Below, piece by piece: positions 34,601-46,647 of a DNA stretch of 64,000 bases. How positions within the stretch are numbered: position 1 is the first letter of the stretch; every line of letters starts with the position of its first letter. A program made the translations under genes and the position numbers. The DNA is taken from assembly GCA_943737045.1 (NCBI GenBank), contig CALSFV010000278.1:310001-374000 (forward strand), in the 5' to 3' direction. Source of the DNA: Parapristionchus giblindavisi (taxonomy: Eukaryota; Nematoda; Chromadorea; Rhabditida; Diplogasteridae). The notes beneath the pieces were generated by a model, which had not been told where the DNA came from, ran no database searches, and saw only the letters and a program-made list of their open reading frames with translations.

Positions 34601-37600
34601 CATCCTCGATCCATCTTCGATTCTTCTTCCAACCATTCCACCTTCCACAGATCAACTTCTTTCGCCTTTACCAACTTAAATAGATAAATTTAAAATATAG
34701 TAACATGAGTATTATATCCCCAACAGCATTCATCTACAGGCGTTTTTCATCAATATTACACTGACATCATTGGAATTAATGCAAATGAGAAGCACAGACA
34801 CGCAATATGGACCAAAAACTGTGAGAACGTTTTTACCATACGTGAGCTTAGGAAAATTATTACGACGAGTTTCCCAAAATGTTGCTACCGACTACCATTC
34901 TTTTCTTTCAAAGAAATTATAATGAAGCAATTTACGACATGAAATACGAGATTGAACATGACATCATGGCAGACTGCCAAATTTTTGCCATGATTGTCAA
35001 AAACGGTGTCACAATATTTTGAAAATAGATTGCGATTATTAACATTTTATGGACAGTTAGGCTATTTAATAGGGAATATACGAGGACCTTTTTGGATCAT
35101 GGTATTATAAGGAATATATAAGGAATACCTTTAACTCCAAATCCTCGAGGAGTTTTTCATTCTCTTCAAGTTCAACTTGTAATCGAAGATCGTTTACAAT
35201 GAACTTCCGTTTAACAATACACCAAGTCGAATTGGATGATGATGCAGTCGACCTCAATACACAACCAACAATAATTTTATAATTAATATATTTAAAATAT
35301 AATATATTTTTAATTATCAAAAAATAAATTAATTGCCTGATATGTACTAATAGATAAGATGTTATAATAGAAAATAAATAGAAATATAAAGTATATTCGA
35401 AAGAGCGTTGCTTACTTCAATATTTGATCATCTTCATCTTCAAGATCAGAATAATCAGTCTCATCTGGATCAGGAACATACTTGGATACATTCTTATTAT
35501 TCAATGTTTTAGTTATGGATGGTGGTTTGATGGCCTGAAGAATAATTTATGCTTATTTCATCTAATCATCTGTTCGTCTCTCCAAACTATTAGCATATGA
35601 GAGGGTCAAGAAAAGAGTTTCAAATACATTAATATAATATAAATAATATCAATACACTATATATAAAGCAGAAAAGTGATCGTGTTTGTTACCGGCCACG
35701 CCCACTTTCTCTCTCTCTCTCTCTTTCAATGCAGTGCTCGGCGTACACCAGACGGGTTTGGTGCGCGATGGAACTGATCAGCGGTGGGCGGGGCTTAGTC
35801 GGTTCCAAGCCATACCAAGTTAGCTAATAAGTCAAGCCGTCAATAATTAAGTTATAAGTCAAGGATTAAGTTAAGTAATAAGGTCATAAGGAATAAGTTA
35901 AGTACAGTTAAGTAAACAAAGTGAAATTAAGTCATGCTAACGTAAGGTAAGTTAACATTAGTGTTATACGTCATGGTACATATTACTGTAACACAACCAA
36001 GCACATCACCGATTACGGTAGCACCACATATCGTACATCAAGGATAAGGAATATGATTTTTAGCTACCGTAACCCGGTTCGGTAGGTCAGATTAAGTACC
36101 GAAAGTCAGCTTTGAGTAAAAACTGTCGTCCTAAGCATTATTCGAGTTATATGATTATGCCTATAGTACACTACCGTAACCCGGTTCGGTGGGTCAGATT
36201 AAGTACCGATTGTCAGCTTTGAGTAAAAATTGTCGTATTAGGCATTATTCGAGTTATATGATTATGCCGATTTTTTGACTACCGTAACCCCGTTCGGTGG
36301 GTCAGATTTAGTACGCTTGGTCAGATTTGAGTAAAAAATAGTCGTACTAAGCATTATTCGAGTTATATGATTATGCCTATTGTAGACTACCGTAACCCGG
36401 TTCGGTGGGTCAGATTAAGTACCGATAGTCAGCTTTGAGTAAAAATTGTCGTATTAAGCATTATTCGAGTTATATGATTATGCCTATTGTTGACTACCGT
36501 AACCCCGTTCGGTGGGTCAGATTTAGTACGCTTGGTCAGATTTGAGTAAAAAATAGTCGTACTAAGCATTATTCGAGTTATATGATTATGCCTATTGTAG
36601 ACTGCCGTAACCCGGTTCGGTGGGTCAGATTAAGTACCGATGGTCAGCTTTGAGTAAAAATTGTCATACTAAGCATTATTCGAGTTATATGATTATGCCT
36701 ATTGTAGACTACCGTAACCCGATTCGCTGGGTCAGAATAAGTACGATTAGTCAGATTAGATAAATATTCTGTGAAGTCATCGTCAAGTCTCATGCACCTC
36801 AGATAGAATCAAAAATTCTCAAAAAAAACTGCTGATTTTCTACAAACGTCAATAAACAACACACAACCCAACCTAGCGCGACCAGACACAATGCAGTCGA
36901 TAACGCGCGCCGTAGGCGCGCACGACCGGCTGGTATATATAATAATATATATATTTATATATAATATAAATTCATTTAGTAACCATCAAAGAACCCTAAC
37001 AAAGATCCACAAATAAATGTTCTATTATACCATTTTAGTTATCTCAAACACAATACCTATACTAGTAGATATACGGACATTCATTGTCAGTTCTAGTTAA
37101 CTATCAACTTATGAAAATGAATATATCAACATTAATGGAAAGAGAAGGGAATACATATCATATTAATGAATACCTCAGTAGAACATGAATCATTGATGAA
37201 GTTTCTCATTTTAATTGGAATTTGTTTCGTTTCTCTCTTTGCGAATCTTCTCACATTCATACTTATCTGAGTTGATGTCGTCCCTTCAACCTGAAATCAT
37301 TCATTGCTTATTATATAATCATTATCGCATAAATAACTGATTAGATTACTAATTACTAATTTATAATTAGGAATTCAAAACTTGAAAGATATAATGAATT
37401 TTTTCATCCGAAGAAAAAATGTTTACAATTAGACCATTTTAAATTCGCCTTGCAGATATTTGTATGTTGTAATATGGCTTACTTGTGGAATGAATATATC
37501 CAATGCATTGTTATCTTTCAATCGATCAACTCTATCCATCACAGATCGTCTCTTATTCAATTCTTGTATTCTACCAAACGATCCACGAGGACCACTGAAA

Positions 37601-38491
37601 ATACATACTTTAGAAGGAGCTTAAACGCAATATTATAATTGTTTTGACTGATTATACAACACAGCTATTACATCACTTCCTTTATATTCTTTTACTTCTA
37701 AATAAACAAGGACAGAGACAAGTGAAAGGTGATTAATTCAGTTATTAAGACATGTATTATATAGAATAATATGTGGAACGCAATACAACATGGAATACCT
37801 TTGAGGAGAACCGAATGGTGACGGTTGTATCGTGGAAGATGATGAAGGAACCGAACCAATTGGATTGGATGTCGGAGCCGCACCCGGGTGGACAGCCTTA
37901 ATTTCAGAATCAAAATATCAAATTAAGACTTCTCTCACTCAGTACTTGAATCAATATTAATAGAGCAAACGTAGGTCAGTTAAACTTAGACAACGAAAAA
38001 TTTTTAAATTCAATCGATATTGAATAGAATTATTTATTATCGTCGTGGCAACAACATGTTTTAATTTAAAAAGTGTAATTAGAACGACGCAACAAGAAAG
38101 TAAACAATAGTCATGATTAAAAAATCATACTTGCAATGCAGATCTTGTGAATGATTCCTGAAGGAGGTTGTAAGGCGCAGATGATCGCATTGTATTATCC
38201 GTCGGTTGACTATGACCATTATCAACTTCCTATAATTGCATCATTTACAAACGAAGCCAGATAGAAATGATACTTACTCGCATATCAGTCATAATTTTGA
38301 GAGGTTTGCTGTGATCCGGATTTCCGTTGCTAGAGGTAGTGCGACTGAATTCAATTAGTATTTTATTACTTTAATAAATAATAAATAATGTACAAAAAGT
38401 ACCTAGGTGGGTTAATTGCATTATCAGAGCTTTTCCATGGAGGATAAGATGATGCCGAACTAGGGCCTGGTCCGTTATAATCACGGTCCAT
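31655..38491 (-). CDS. Large nuclear protein with a PEHE-like C-terminal segment
   Basis: About sixteen exons are readable from ATG at 38491 to the stop at 31655, giving roughly 600 residues. The N-terminal half is Ser/Pro-rich and low in structure. An acidic YVPDPDETDYSDLEDEDDQ, a coiled segment VELEENEKLLEDLELK and a cysteine-bearing part CARCIPWM follow. Next is a highly basic KKKRKRDYDKERERRIARK, likely a nuclear localisation signal. The C-terminal part runs FDCDLVFEPTVPQ, VYKEIEVPSFTLVEEDP, then ITEEEYG and SLHHKEEFKEKKKAK. That order resembles the PEHE region of KANSL1/MSL1-type scaffold proteins, which recruit a MYST acetyltransferase. I infer a chromatin-complex subunit; the similarity is by eye and not decisive. 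The gene is divergent from hat-1. Several introns carry repeats, including the 36 kb satellite. Confidence 0.55.
33340..33735. repeat. Intronic palindrome and TCAGGTTTTTCGATTTTT repeat
   Basis: Inside an intron of the PEHE-like gene, GTAAAAGTAG words with TGTTAATTT and their inverses form a palindrome (about 33370-33545). It is followed by three copies of AAAATCCGGTCAGGTTTTTC. The same TCAGG/CGGTTTTCAAAAT family occurs, inverted, in hat-1 intron 8 (about 40295-40410), including the flanking word AATAGCTAGGTTATCGG. Confidence 0.65.
35690..36950. mobile_element. Composite repeat element with an internal satellite, in an intron of the PEHE-like gene
   Basis: The left part starts near GTTACCGGCCACGCCC and is GC-rich; the right part ends with the hairpin GCGCGCCGTAGGCGCGC and then ACGACCGGCTGG. 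Between them is the 107-bp satellite. The hairpin followed 8 bases later by CTGG and a T resembles a Helitron 3' end (hairpin then CTRR), but no TC-type 5' end is certain. A related hairpin, TGCGCCGTAGGCGCA, occurs near 56646 in rpt-6. Confidence 0.4.
36050..36770 (+). repeat. 107-bp tandem satellite, about seven units
   Basis: Units begin at CTACCGTAACCCGGTTCGGT and contain GGGTCAGATTAAGTACCG, TCAGCTTTGAGTAAAAA and ATTATTCGAGTTATATGATT. Copies start near 36064, 36170, 36278, 36388, 36495, 36602 and 36709. Neighbouring units alternate between two variants (GGTTCGGT/GATTAAGTACCGA and CGTTCGGT/GATTTAGTACGCT), suggesting a dimeric higher-order unit in the middle of the array. Confidence 0.85.
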
Positions 38492-38964
38492 GATGTAAAT
38501 AGATTCAATATCGAGTAATTCGTGATTCCATTACGACAAGATAATCAACAAAAGTCGATAATCTCTCGAAACGGACTGAAAAGATGAACGATCAAGATGA
38601 AAGCGTGGAATGACGAAACACATTTCGAAAATAAACGTAGGAGAACACGAACTTTAAATGAGAAGGAACAAGCAGCGAATATGTAATAAACATTTTTAAT
38701 AGAAATGCATGCCACTGACAGTCAGACTAGACGCCAATCAATTCGAAAAAGCGCGTTTTCAGTTTGAAAACTGGCGAAGCGAATTTTCATCCGCCGAGAG
38801 CGCTGTTTAGTGAAATACACCAACAACACCACGCACTCTACCGTATCCCATAACATGGCGCGAACGATATCTCACCAAAACAATTTCAATTTACCTCATT
38901 AATCTTTTCCCCCACATTTTCATACGTTTAAAAGGTTGAAACATCTCTATATATTGTTTAAAGT
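38492..38964. promoter_or_regulatory. Divergent promoter between the PEHE-like gene and hat-1
   Basis: The two start codons, on opposite strands, are 473 bp apart with no other gene between, so this interval must hold both promoters. It contains GCGCGTTTTC and GGCGCG words near 38752 and 38858. If the minus-strand gene is an acetyltransferase-complex scaffold, the pair would be two histone-acetylation genes under shared control; that is inference. Confidence 0.6.
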
Positions 38965-39408
38965 ATGGTACAAATGGATCTCGAGGGTTTTCCTTCATCA
39001 TCCAACGAGGAATTTGTCGAAGACGGCTTGGAATGTGTCAAACTAAAATTTGGTTCGTGATTTTTACATTATTTTAAGTTTTCTCGATCGAATTTGATAT
39101 GGATATCATGGTTATCTTCATTTTTTCAGTAAGAGATGTGAAAGATATCGACGACGCTCCTGAGTATGCTCCAGAGTATGTTTACCAGCACTTCGGTGAC
39201 AGGTAAGATTTGATTTGTTTATTTGTCCATATCTAATCAATATTATTGATAATCTGTTCAGTGAGAAAATCTTCGGATACAAGAACTTAAAGCTTACTCT
39301 CGTTTATTCCGAGGCAACGATGAAGGTCTTCCCTATCATTCAATACGATAAGAAGATCAATGAAGCTAAAGAAGGTGTCAAGGTAAGGGGTTTTGTTTTT
39401 AACGTTCT

Positions 39409-39497
<89 letters not shown>

Positions 39498-41107
39498 ATA
39501 GTAGCCCCTATACAGGCTGATGATCTTATTACGAAGCTCAAGGATCAGCTCCCCGAGGAGCAAATGGATATGCAAGCTGAGAGTATTGATGCATTCCGTA
39601 GTATGCTCGCGAAAGAGGATTCGTTCAAACCATACGGAGAGCTCATATCAAAGTTCACTATTGGAGATAATACATATGAGGTGTATAAGTAAGTTGATTT
39701 CTTGTTCTATTACAAATAAATGAAAACATATAATTATTATTGATAGTTCAGAGTAGAGGAACGTTCGCCAGAGTCTGATCAATATCTTACTCGTGTTCAA
39801 ACTCTCGCTCTTCTATACATTCATGCTGCAGAATACACTGAACATGATGATAAATGGATAAACTATTTCGTGTTAGTCTTATTTCTATCACATATTTCTA
39901 ATCAATCATCAATCAATAATTCAGATATTCATCAAAGGCACGCGTTGATGGTGTGCCGGGAAATATCTATTCACTTGCTGGTTACGTACGTCTTATTGAT
40001 CGATTTATAATTGATAATTGATCTAATTCAGGCATCTGTATATCGTTTCTATGGTTATCCAGAAATGATTCGTCCTCGAATGGCTCAAATGCTACTTTTG
40101 CCAGCTTTTAGAGGGTATGATAGTCGTTTCATTCGATATAATTGCTTGACTTTCTCGGTTCAATAATTTATTGAGTCGTTTGCAGTTGCGGATTAGGTGC
40201 ATCTTTCTTGAAGAGAGTACAAGAAGATCTCATTGTGAGAAAGGAAGTAAGAGACACTACAGGTATCATATGTATTATGGTATTTAATGTCTAATTCTGA
40301 GACAAAATTTCACAAAAAATCGAAACACCTGACCTGATTTTGAGCCAAAATTTTACAAAAATCGAAAAAAACCTGACCGTATTTTGAAAACCGATAACCT
40401 AGCTATTCGAGACCTATGCTGTAATTCATTTATCAATATGTTATTATTTCAGTTGAAGATCCAGCAGATGGATATAAATATCTTCGTGATTATGTTGATT
40501 GTATCACTTGTTCCACTCTTCCTGAATTCGCCCCTGAGAAGTTAAAAGGAGGATTTACTGAAGAAATGTTCACAGCTGCTAATAAGCATTGGAAGATTTG
40601 CAAGGTTTGATTACTGCAGATTTGGGCATAAAGACATTTTCGAATTAAAGCAACAATGTCGTCGTGTCTACGAAATTCTTCGTCTTCGATCAATCAATAA
40701 GAAGAATGCGACTGAAATGAAGGAATACAGTATGTATATCAAGAGGTATACGGTATATTATATTGATTGAGAGATCATCAATCGATAATTATAGACGTCT
40801 TGGTCGTCCTTTCCATCGTAGTGATAAGGATTGGAGGAAAATTAATGCAGCTCTTGATAAAGAAGAAATCAATCAGGTATTCATATTTATATTTAAATTT
40901 ATTTATATACGGTAATACGTAATGAAATACTGAAATGAATGTCGAGAATGAAGTAAAGTGATGATTATCGATTACTTTTTTCAGATCGTTGCTTCTGAAT
41001 TATCAGAAGAGGATAAGAATAAACAATTGGATCAATTGTATGAATCTGAAGTGGAGGAATACAAAGTTGTCATCGAACGAATGGAAAGATATCCACATAT
41101 CATATAA
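38965..41107 (+). CDS. hat-1: Histone acetyltransferase type B catalytic subunit, HAT1
   Basis: Twelve exons (38965-39052, 39130-39202, 39262-39382, 39516-39688, 39752-39871, 39925-39986, 40032-40114, 40196-40262, 40453-40604, 40651-40745, 40795-40876, 40985-41107) encode 412 residues, the usual size. The enzyme acetylates newly made histone H4 before assembly into chromatin. Landmarks are YQHFGDSEKIFGYKNLKL near the N-terminus, RVQTLALLYIHAAEY, YRFYGYPEMIRPRMAQML (acetyltransferase core), RGCGLGASFL (acetyl-CoA binding, family pattern Q/R-x-x-G-x-G/A), EDPADGYKYLRDYVD and CRRVYEILRL. Intron 3 carries an 84-bp (TA)n tract and intron 8 a dispersed repeat. chl-1 follows on the same strand after 389 bp, which suggests an operon. 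Confidence 0.95.
39411..39494. repeat. (TA)n dinucleotide tract in hat-1 intron 3
   Basis: About 42 TA units lie between the donor of exon 3 and the acceptor of exon 4. The Ile-Tyr repeat ORFs on both strands are reading this tract and are not genes. Confidence 0.95.
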
Positions 41108-41496
41108 ATTTCCTATTATTATTACCCATCCGTTTATTCTATCCATTCATTCATCAACTACCGTAACTTTATTATATCAATACATTTAATTTTATCGTAT
41201 AGTATACCCTATATTCCATTGATTGAAACATCCGTCCGTCGTCTACCGTTCCGATTATTCTATCGATTGATTCATTCATCTCGGTTCATCTACCGTATTC
41301 TCCAGATCTCTCACTTTCCAATCAATACTCATCCACTCGTTGTATTCCCATTGTGAGATGCACAATCACTACTGTACTATTAATAAATGTTTTATTTATA
41401 TTATTGTTGTCTAAGTACCAAATAGTACTACTGTCTATCGCATTTATCTACGATTTCAATCAATACAATCTAGACAAAAGCAATCAATAATTCAGA
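41108..41496 (+). promoter_or_regulatory. hat-1/chl-1 intercistronic region with trans-splice acceptor
   Basis: The region is 389 bp. It contains AATAAATG (about 41382), which fits the hat-1 polyadenylation signal, then a TAATTCAG acceptor one base before the chl-1 ATG. That arrangement is typical of a downstream gene in a nematode operon receiving a spliced leader. Confidence 0.55.
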
Positions 41497-44400
41497 ATGG
41501 ATGAATTCTCATTTCCATATCCACCATATTCTATACAATTAGATCTCATGAGAGCATTAGATACGTGTTTAACTGAGAAACAAACGGGTATATTTGAATC
41601 TCCAACTGGAACAGGTTATTGATTCATTGATTATTAGACAATCATACTGTAATTTTCGAAGATATTATTGATTAAGTATATATTATTGATTAGTTTATGT
41701 GTGTACTGTAATTAAGGTAAATCATTATCTGTGTTGTGTGCTACATTGAGTTGGTTGGAGAAGTATAATAAAGATGAAGAAGAACGATTGAAGACTATAA
41801 TAGATAAGAAACAAGATGAGGATAGTAAAGAGGTACTGTAAATCGAATAGAAGGATTACTGTAATAGATTGTATTGATTAAGGATTGGTTATTAGCTTAT
41901 AAGAAGAAGAAAGAGAAGATGATGGAGAAAGATGAATGTATTGATGAAATGGATAGAAGATATAGAATAAAAGAGAAGATACGAAAAGCTAAAGAAGGAA
42001 TAGAAGAAAAGAAGAATCGAATGAAATATGAGAAGAATGAAAAGAATGACGATAATCAAGAGGATAATGATGTAATTATACTTATATTTATTTAAATATA
42101 TATTTATTAATCACTTTGTAGTGCTTGATTGGAATGAATGAAGATGAGGAAGTGGATCCAGAGAGTAAAGTAGAGGAAGAACCATTGAAATGTACTAAGA
42201 TATTCTATGCTTCACGTACTCATTCACAATTGGATCAAATATTGAAGGAACTATCCAAGACGAGGTATACTGTAGCACTTCACTCAATATCGATTGGTTA
42301 CTATTTTCAATCAATCAATATCGAACGCTTTAGTGAATCGATTCTGTATGAATTGATACTGTATTCGAAACATCCAATTAATCAATATGAATTGATTACT
42401 GTATTTAATATCCATTGAATCAATCGATATCAGATTTCGTCCTCGTGTTGTATCACTTGCCTCTCGTTCTCTTCTCTGTGCCAATCAAAGTGTTTTGGCT
42501 CTCAAAACGAATAATTTAATCAATGAAAGATGTATGGAACTGAGGAAGAAACAACAAACACCGAAGAGGGAACCCGGAAAGGTATACGGTAGATGACTGG
42601 AATGATTATTGATTGATTGATTGATTGATTGATTGTTTACAGAAAGCCCCACGTCTGTCAAATAGTTGTTCATGTGAATACTACAAGGCAGACGCGATTG
42701 AATCATTGACTAATGAGATTTTAGCTTGTAGAGTAAATAATGTGACTGAGGTATACGGTATCACTATTGATTGATTCAGTCTAACTATTGATTGATTGAG
42801 GTGATGAAAGAAGGCAAAGATACACTCGCATGCCCATACTTTGCATCACGTCGATCAATACCTCTAGCTGAACTTGTTCTATTACCGTATCAGGTGGATT
42901 ATTGATTGGTCAGTTGTGGTGATTACTGTATATTTCCGTGTAGGTTCTACTCCATGAGAAGGCTCGTCAATCATGGGGAATCGATATCAAGGATAATGTA
43001 GTTATCATTGATGAAGCTCATAATGTCATTCAAACTATTGGTATGATAATCAATAATAGATATCAACTACCGTAATCTTCTCTAGGTTCTCTATACACAA
43101 GTGAACTGACTCTCACCACGCTTACTCCTGCCCTTTCTCTGCTCAGACAATATTGTGGTAAGTGATGAAGAAGTAAAAATACAGTAATCCTCATAATTGA
43201 TTAGATCAATTCCGACTTCGTCTCTCCGCACGAAATCTCGCCAATATCCGGCTATTGATTTCTTTCGTTGCTTCTTTGGAGGCCTTCATACGGTATCTTT
43301 TGAATCGATTGTTGTTCTTAATCAATAATATATTTTGAGAAATGTCAAATCATCATCTACGATGAAGATTGAGGAGCTCATTGTAAAGGTATTAATATTA
43401 TATTATATATTTAATTTTAATATCTTATATTTAGTTGGATCTCGTAGATATTTCTCTCTTCTCACTCTCTGATTACATGGAAAAGGTTGATCTGTGTAGG
43501 AAAATGCACGGATTCTATCTCCGATCAATACGAGGAGGAATTCTGAAGTGAGTACGGTGGTTTTCCATTTACGATATTCTATTCATTCAGGGACACACAA
43601 AACAAACCATCGGGAATAGCTCAATTGATGTTGAAGAAGAAAAAGGATGAAGGTATGAGGGTATACGGTATTTAATCAATCAATATATCAATTACAGTAC
43701 CTGATAAGCCTCCGCCCACTCCTCCATCATCATCTTCTTCTTCTTCATCTCCTCCAATTCGAACAGGATCTCCTCTATTCGCTATCAAATCTTTCCTCGA
43801 TTCTCTTCTTAATCCATGTGAAGATGGTCGAATTCTCATTGATTCACAAACTAAGACGTAACCTATTGATCTTTGATATTTTGATCTTTGATCTCATTCA
43901 GATTCAAGTTCATTCTGCTCAATCCGGGAGCTCGTCTCCAATCTCTGGTCTCATTGACACGAAGTACAATTCTAGTAGGAGGAACGATGGAACCAGCTGG
44001 AGTACTTGTATCTGCTCTTACTTATGGTATACTGTACAATCAGATTACACTAATATCGATTATTATCAGGATCAACCAATCAATCGATCACACGATTCTC
44101 GTGTAGTCATGTCGTCCCCAAAGAGAATGTTATGGCGATGGTAGTGGGTAAGTTGATCTACCGTAATCATATGCTATAGTAATCTTTTTTTTCTGTTCAG
44201 GATCAGGCGTCGATGGTCAACGATTGGAATTACGAATGGAGAATAGAGGAAATGATAAGGTATTGATTATTAGTCAATCAATAAATCTAGTAATCAATCG
44301 ATATCAGGTTCTCTCGTCGTTAGCTCGTTCAATTCATTCATTGATTACTGTATCTCCCAATGGAGTAGTTGCATTCTTCCCATCTTATTCGTTCCTTGAG

Positions 44401-45829
44401 ACCTTCGTTGCTCATATTGAAAAGACATCTACTAAGAAGAATTTTGAGGTACGGTATTTTTGATCGATTAGATCTTATTGATTGATTTAGAATGTTAAAC
44501 AATTATTTATGGAGAGAAAAGGAAATCAAGATGCTAATAAGTTATTGATTGATTATTCCAATGCAGCCAAATCGAGTAAAGGAGCTTTTCTATTGGCTGT
44601 AATGGGAGGAAGATTATCAGAAGGTACGGTAACACCATATATATGTATCATGAAGTGATTGTATTCTAGGAATCAATTTCAATGATGAACTTGGTCGAAG
44701 TGTTATCATTGTTGGTCTACCATATGCTAATCGAGGAAGTGTTGAACTACAAGAAAGAATGAGGGTTTGGCTTTTTATCTTTCTATTTTATTATATTTAT
44801 AATTTAATAATATAATGAAATCAATGTAACAACAAAACGAAATACGAGTGATGGATCCTCTTTTGGTTTTCTATTTACTTTCTACCTATGAATAACATTT
44901 GTTTTATGGCCCTTATGGCCCTATATGTCTACTATCGTCATGAAAACACCACATGACCAGACAGAGTAATTGAGCCGTGGGAACAAAATTGTACCGTAAT
45001 CGCTGTGCTCTTACAGTATCTCGATGGTCAGAAAATGGGTCGAGGCAATGAACTTTACGAATCTCTATGTTGGCACGCAGTCAATCAGGCAGTTGGAAGA
45101 GCATTGAGGTATACGGTAGAATATAGTATCGATTGATGTATTGATTACTGTAGACACCGTAATGATTGGGCGTCGATTATTCTGTTGGATGCTCGTTTCT
45201 CAAATGTTGGAAATGGAAAAGTAAGTGGTCATATTTTATGTTCTATCAAAACAGGAAAAGATGTCGCATAATTGGATAATTAATCCGTTTATAATATACT
45301 GTCCTATTATGAATGGCAAAAAGATTATAAGCTACAGATTATATAATATAGGATATATCATTATTATTAACTAGAGAATATAATGAGTATACTAGAGTAT
45401 ATACTAAGTACTATAAGCATTATTATCTTTATTATCTTCATAATGAATATTTGTTGTTCTTATGAATAGAAGAGTGGGAAGAGAAAGAAGTACTCTTGAT
45501 TGATGGAGGAAGGGGATGAGGATGAAGAGAAGGGACTAGATTGATAGATGAGAGGGATAACAATAACAATTATATCAATCAATTCAATTGTTCTTATCTA
45601 TTATATCTACGTAGTAATAAGAAATCTGTGAAAATCTATAGCAATTAATTAATATTAAAGAACTGTCAATTATGATTGGATACAATATTCACGTTTTCCC
45701 TAATTGGCTAATAGTTCTTGTCTATTGTAGATCTCATCATGGTTGTCTCCTCTTATCATCCAAACTAATCAATGGAATGATATGATGAATCGATTGAATG
45801 GATTCTATGAGAGTAAGAAGAGATTATGA
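41497..45829 (+). CDS. chl-1: DDX11/CHL1-type DNA helicase (XPD-like, iron-sulphur)
   Basis: Twenty-three exons encode about 818 residues of a superfamily 2 5'-3' DNA helicase acting in sister-chromatid cohesion and replication-fork maintenance. Landmarks are [21 protein letters not shown] (the Q/P-type start), ESPTGTGKS (motif I), a long charged insert rich in Lys/Glu (about residues 75-155) as in DDX11, then [12 protein letters not shown] (motif Ia). The CSCEYY and ACPYF cysteines come from the Fe-S region, followed by VVIIDEAHN (DEAH, motif II), [31 protein letters not shown] (motif V) and [16 protein letters not shown] (motif VI). Small exon-boundary errors are possible near 44764. Many introns start GTATACGGTA. 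The last intron is about 510 bp and the final exon is 45731-45829. Confidence 0.92.
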
Positions 45830-46647
45830 TCTATTCATTCATTCATTCATATCATCAACCACTTCAACTTTTGTTATTTCTTCTTCTTCTTCATCTCACA
45901 TTTTGTCTTTTTCGTGACAAAAGAGTAGAGATAGTCAATTACCACCTCCATTCTCATTCCTCTTCTTCCTCTTCCTCTTCCTTTCCCTTCATATTCTCTC
46001 TCACTAATACCACCCTTTAATCCAATTTGGCTACACATTCCTATAGAGATACTGTACAATGCTGTAAAATTTGATAGAACAGAATTTATAATGCTTAATT
46101 TGTATTATTAATTGGAATATACAAAGAGAAAATACAAACGCATAGATAGAGAAGGAGGTTAGTAGAAACAGTGAAGATATATCACATAGTTGAGCGATGA
46201 AAGGAAAGGATAATAGAATAGAACTATTGATTATATTGATTGAATCGATTATTCGTCGTCTTTAAAGTTCAATTTGTATGACTTAGATGAGAAGGAGATA
46301 ATGAATGTATGAGATGTGTTCTGAGAGGAAGATCTAGGGATACTGTATGTAAGTATTGATTGATCGTTGGAGAGACACAGGAGAAATCAAATTGGAATAC
46401 GGTAAGCAAGTAATACGGTAAATGAAAGGCATTCAATCAATCGATAATATCTATTCGGTAAGGACCGAGATTTGCATGAAACCGTTGTGAGAGAGGAGAG
46501 ATAGAGAGAGAAAGTAGTACATTCGGAGGCAATTGGGAAACGTCGACCTCACCATAATAGAGTACAGTAGTGGTGTATGGTGTATAGTGACGTTTGTTAC
46601 CCGTCGACTGTTGACACACACAATGGATGGAGAGGAGAATCGATGCG
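45830..46647. other. Convergent 3' ends of chl-1 and UBL3
   Basis: The interval contains a TTC/CTT-rich stretch (about 45875-46000). No gene is supported. An exon-like minus-strand block near 46345-46251 (after GTATCCCTAG) could be coding, but the UBL3 frame already ends at 46648 with a complete prenylation signal. Confidence 0.6.

Noticed and set aside
36050..36770. CRISPR-like array
   Set aside because: The units are contiguous 107-bp satellites with no unique spacers, in a eukaryotic intron.
39215..39692. Ile-Tyr repeat ORFs on both strands
   Set aside because: They read the (TA)n tract in a hat-1 intron.
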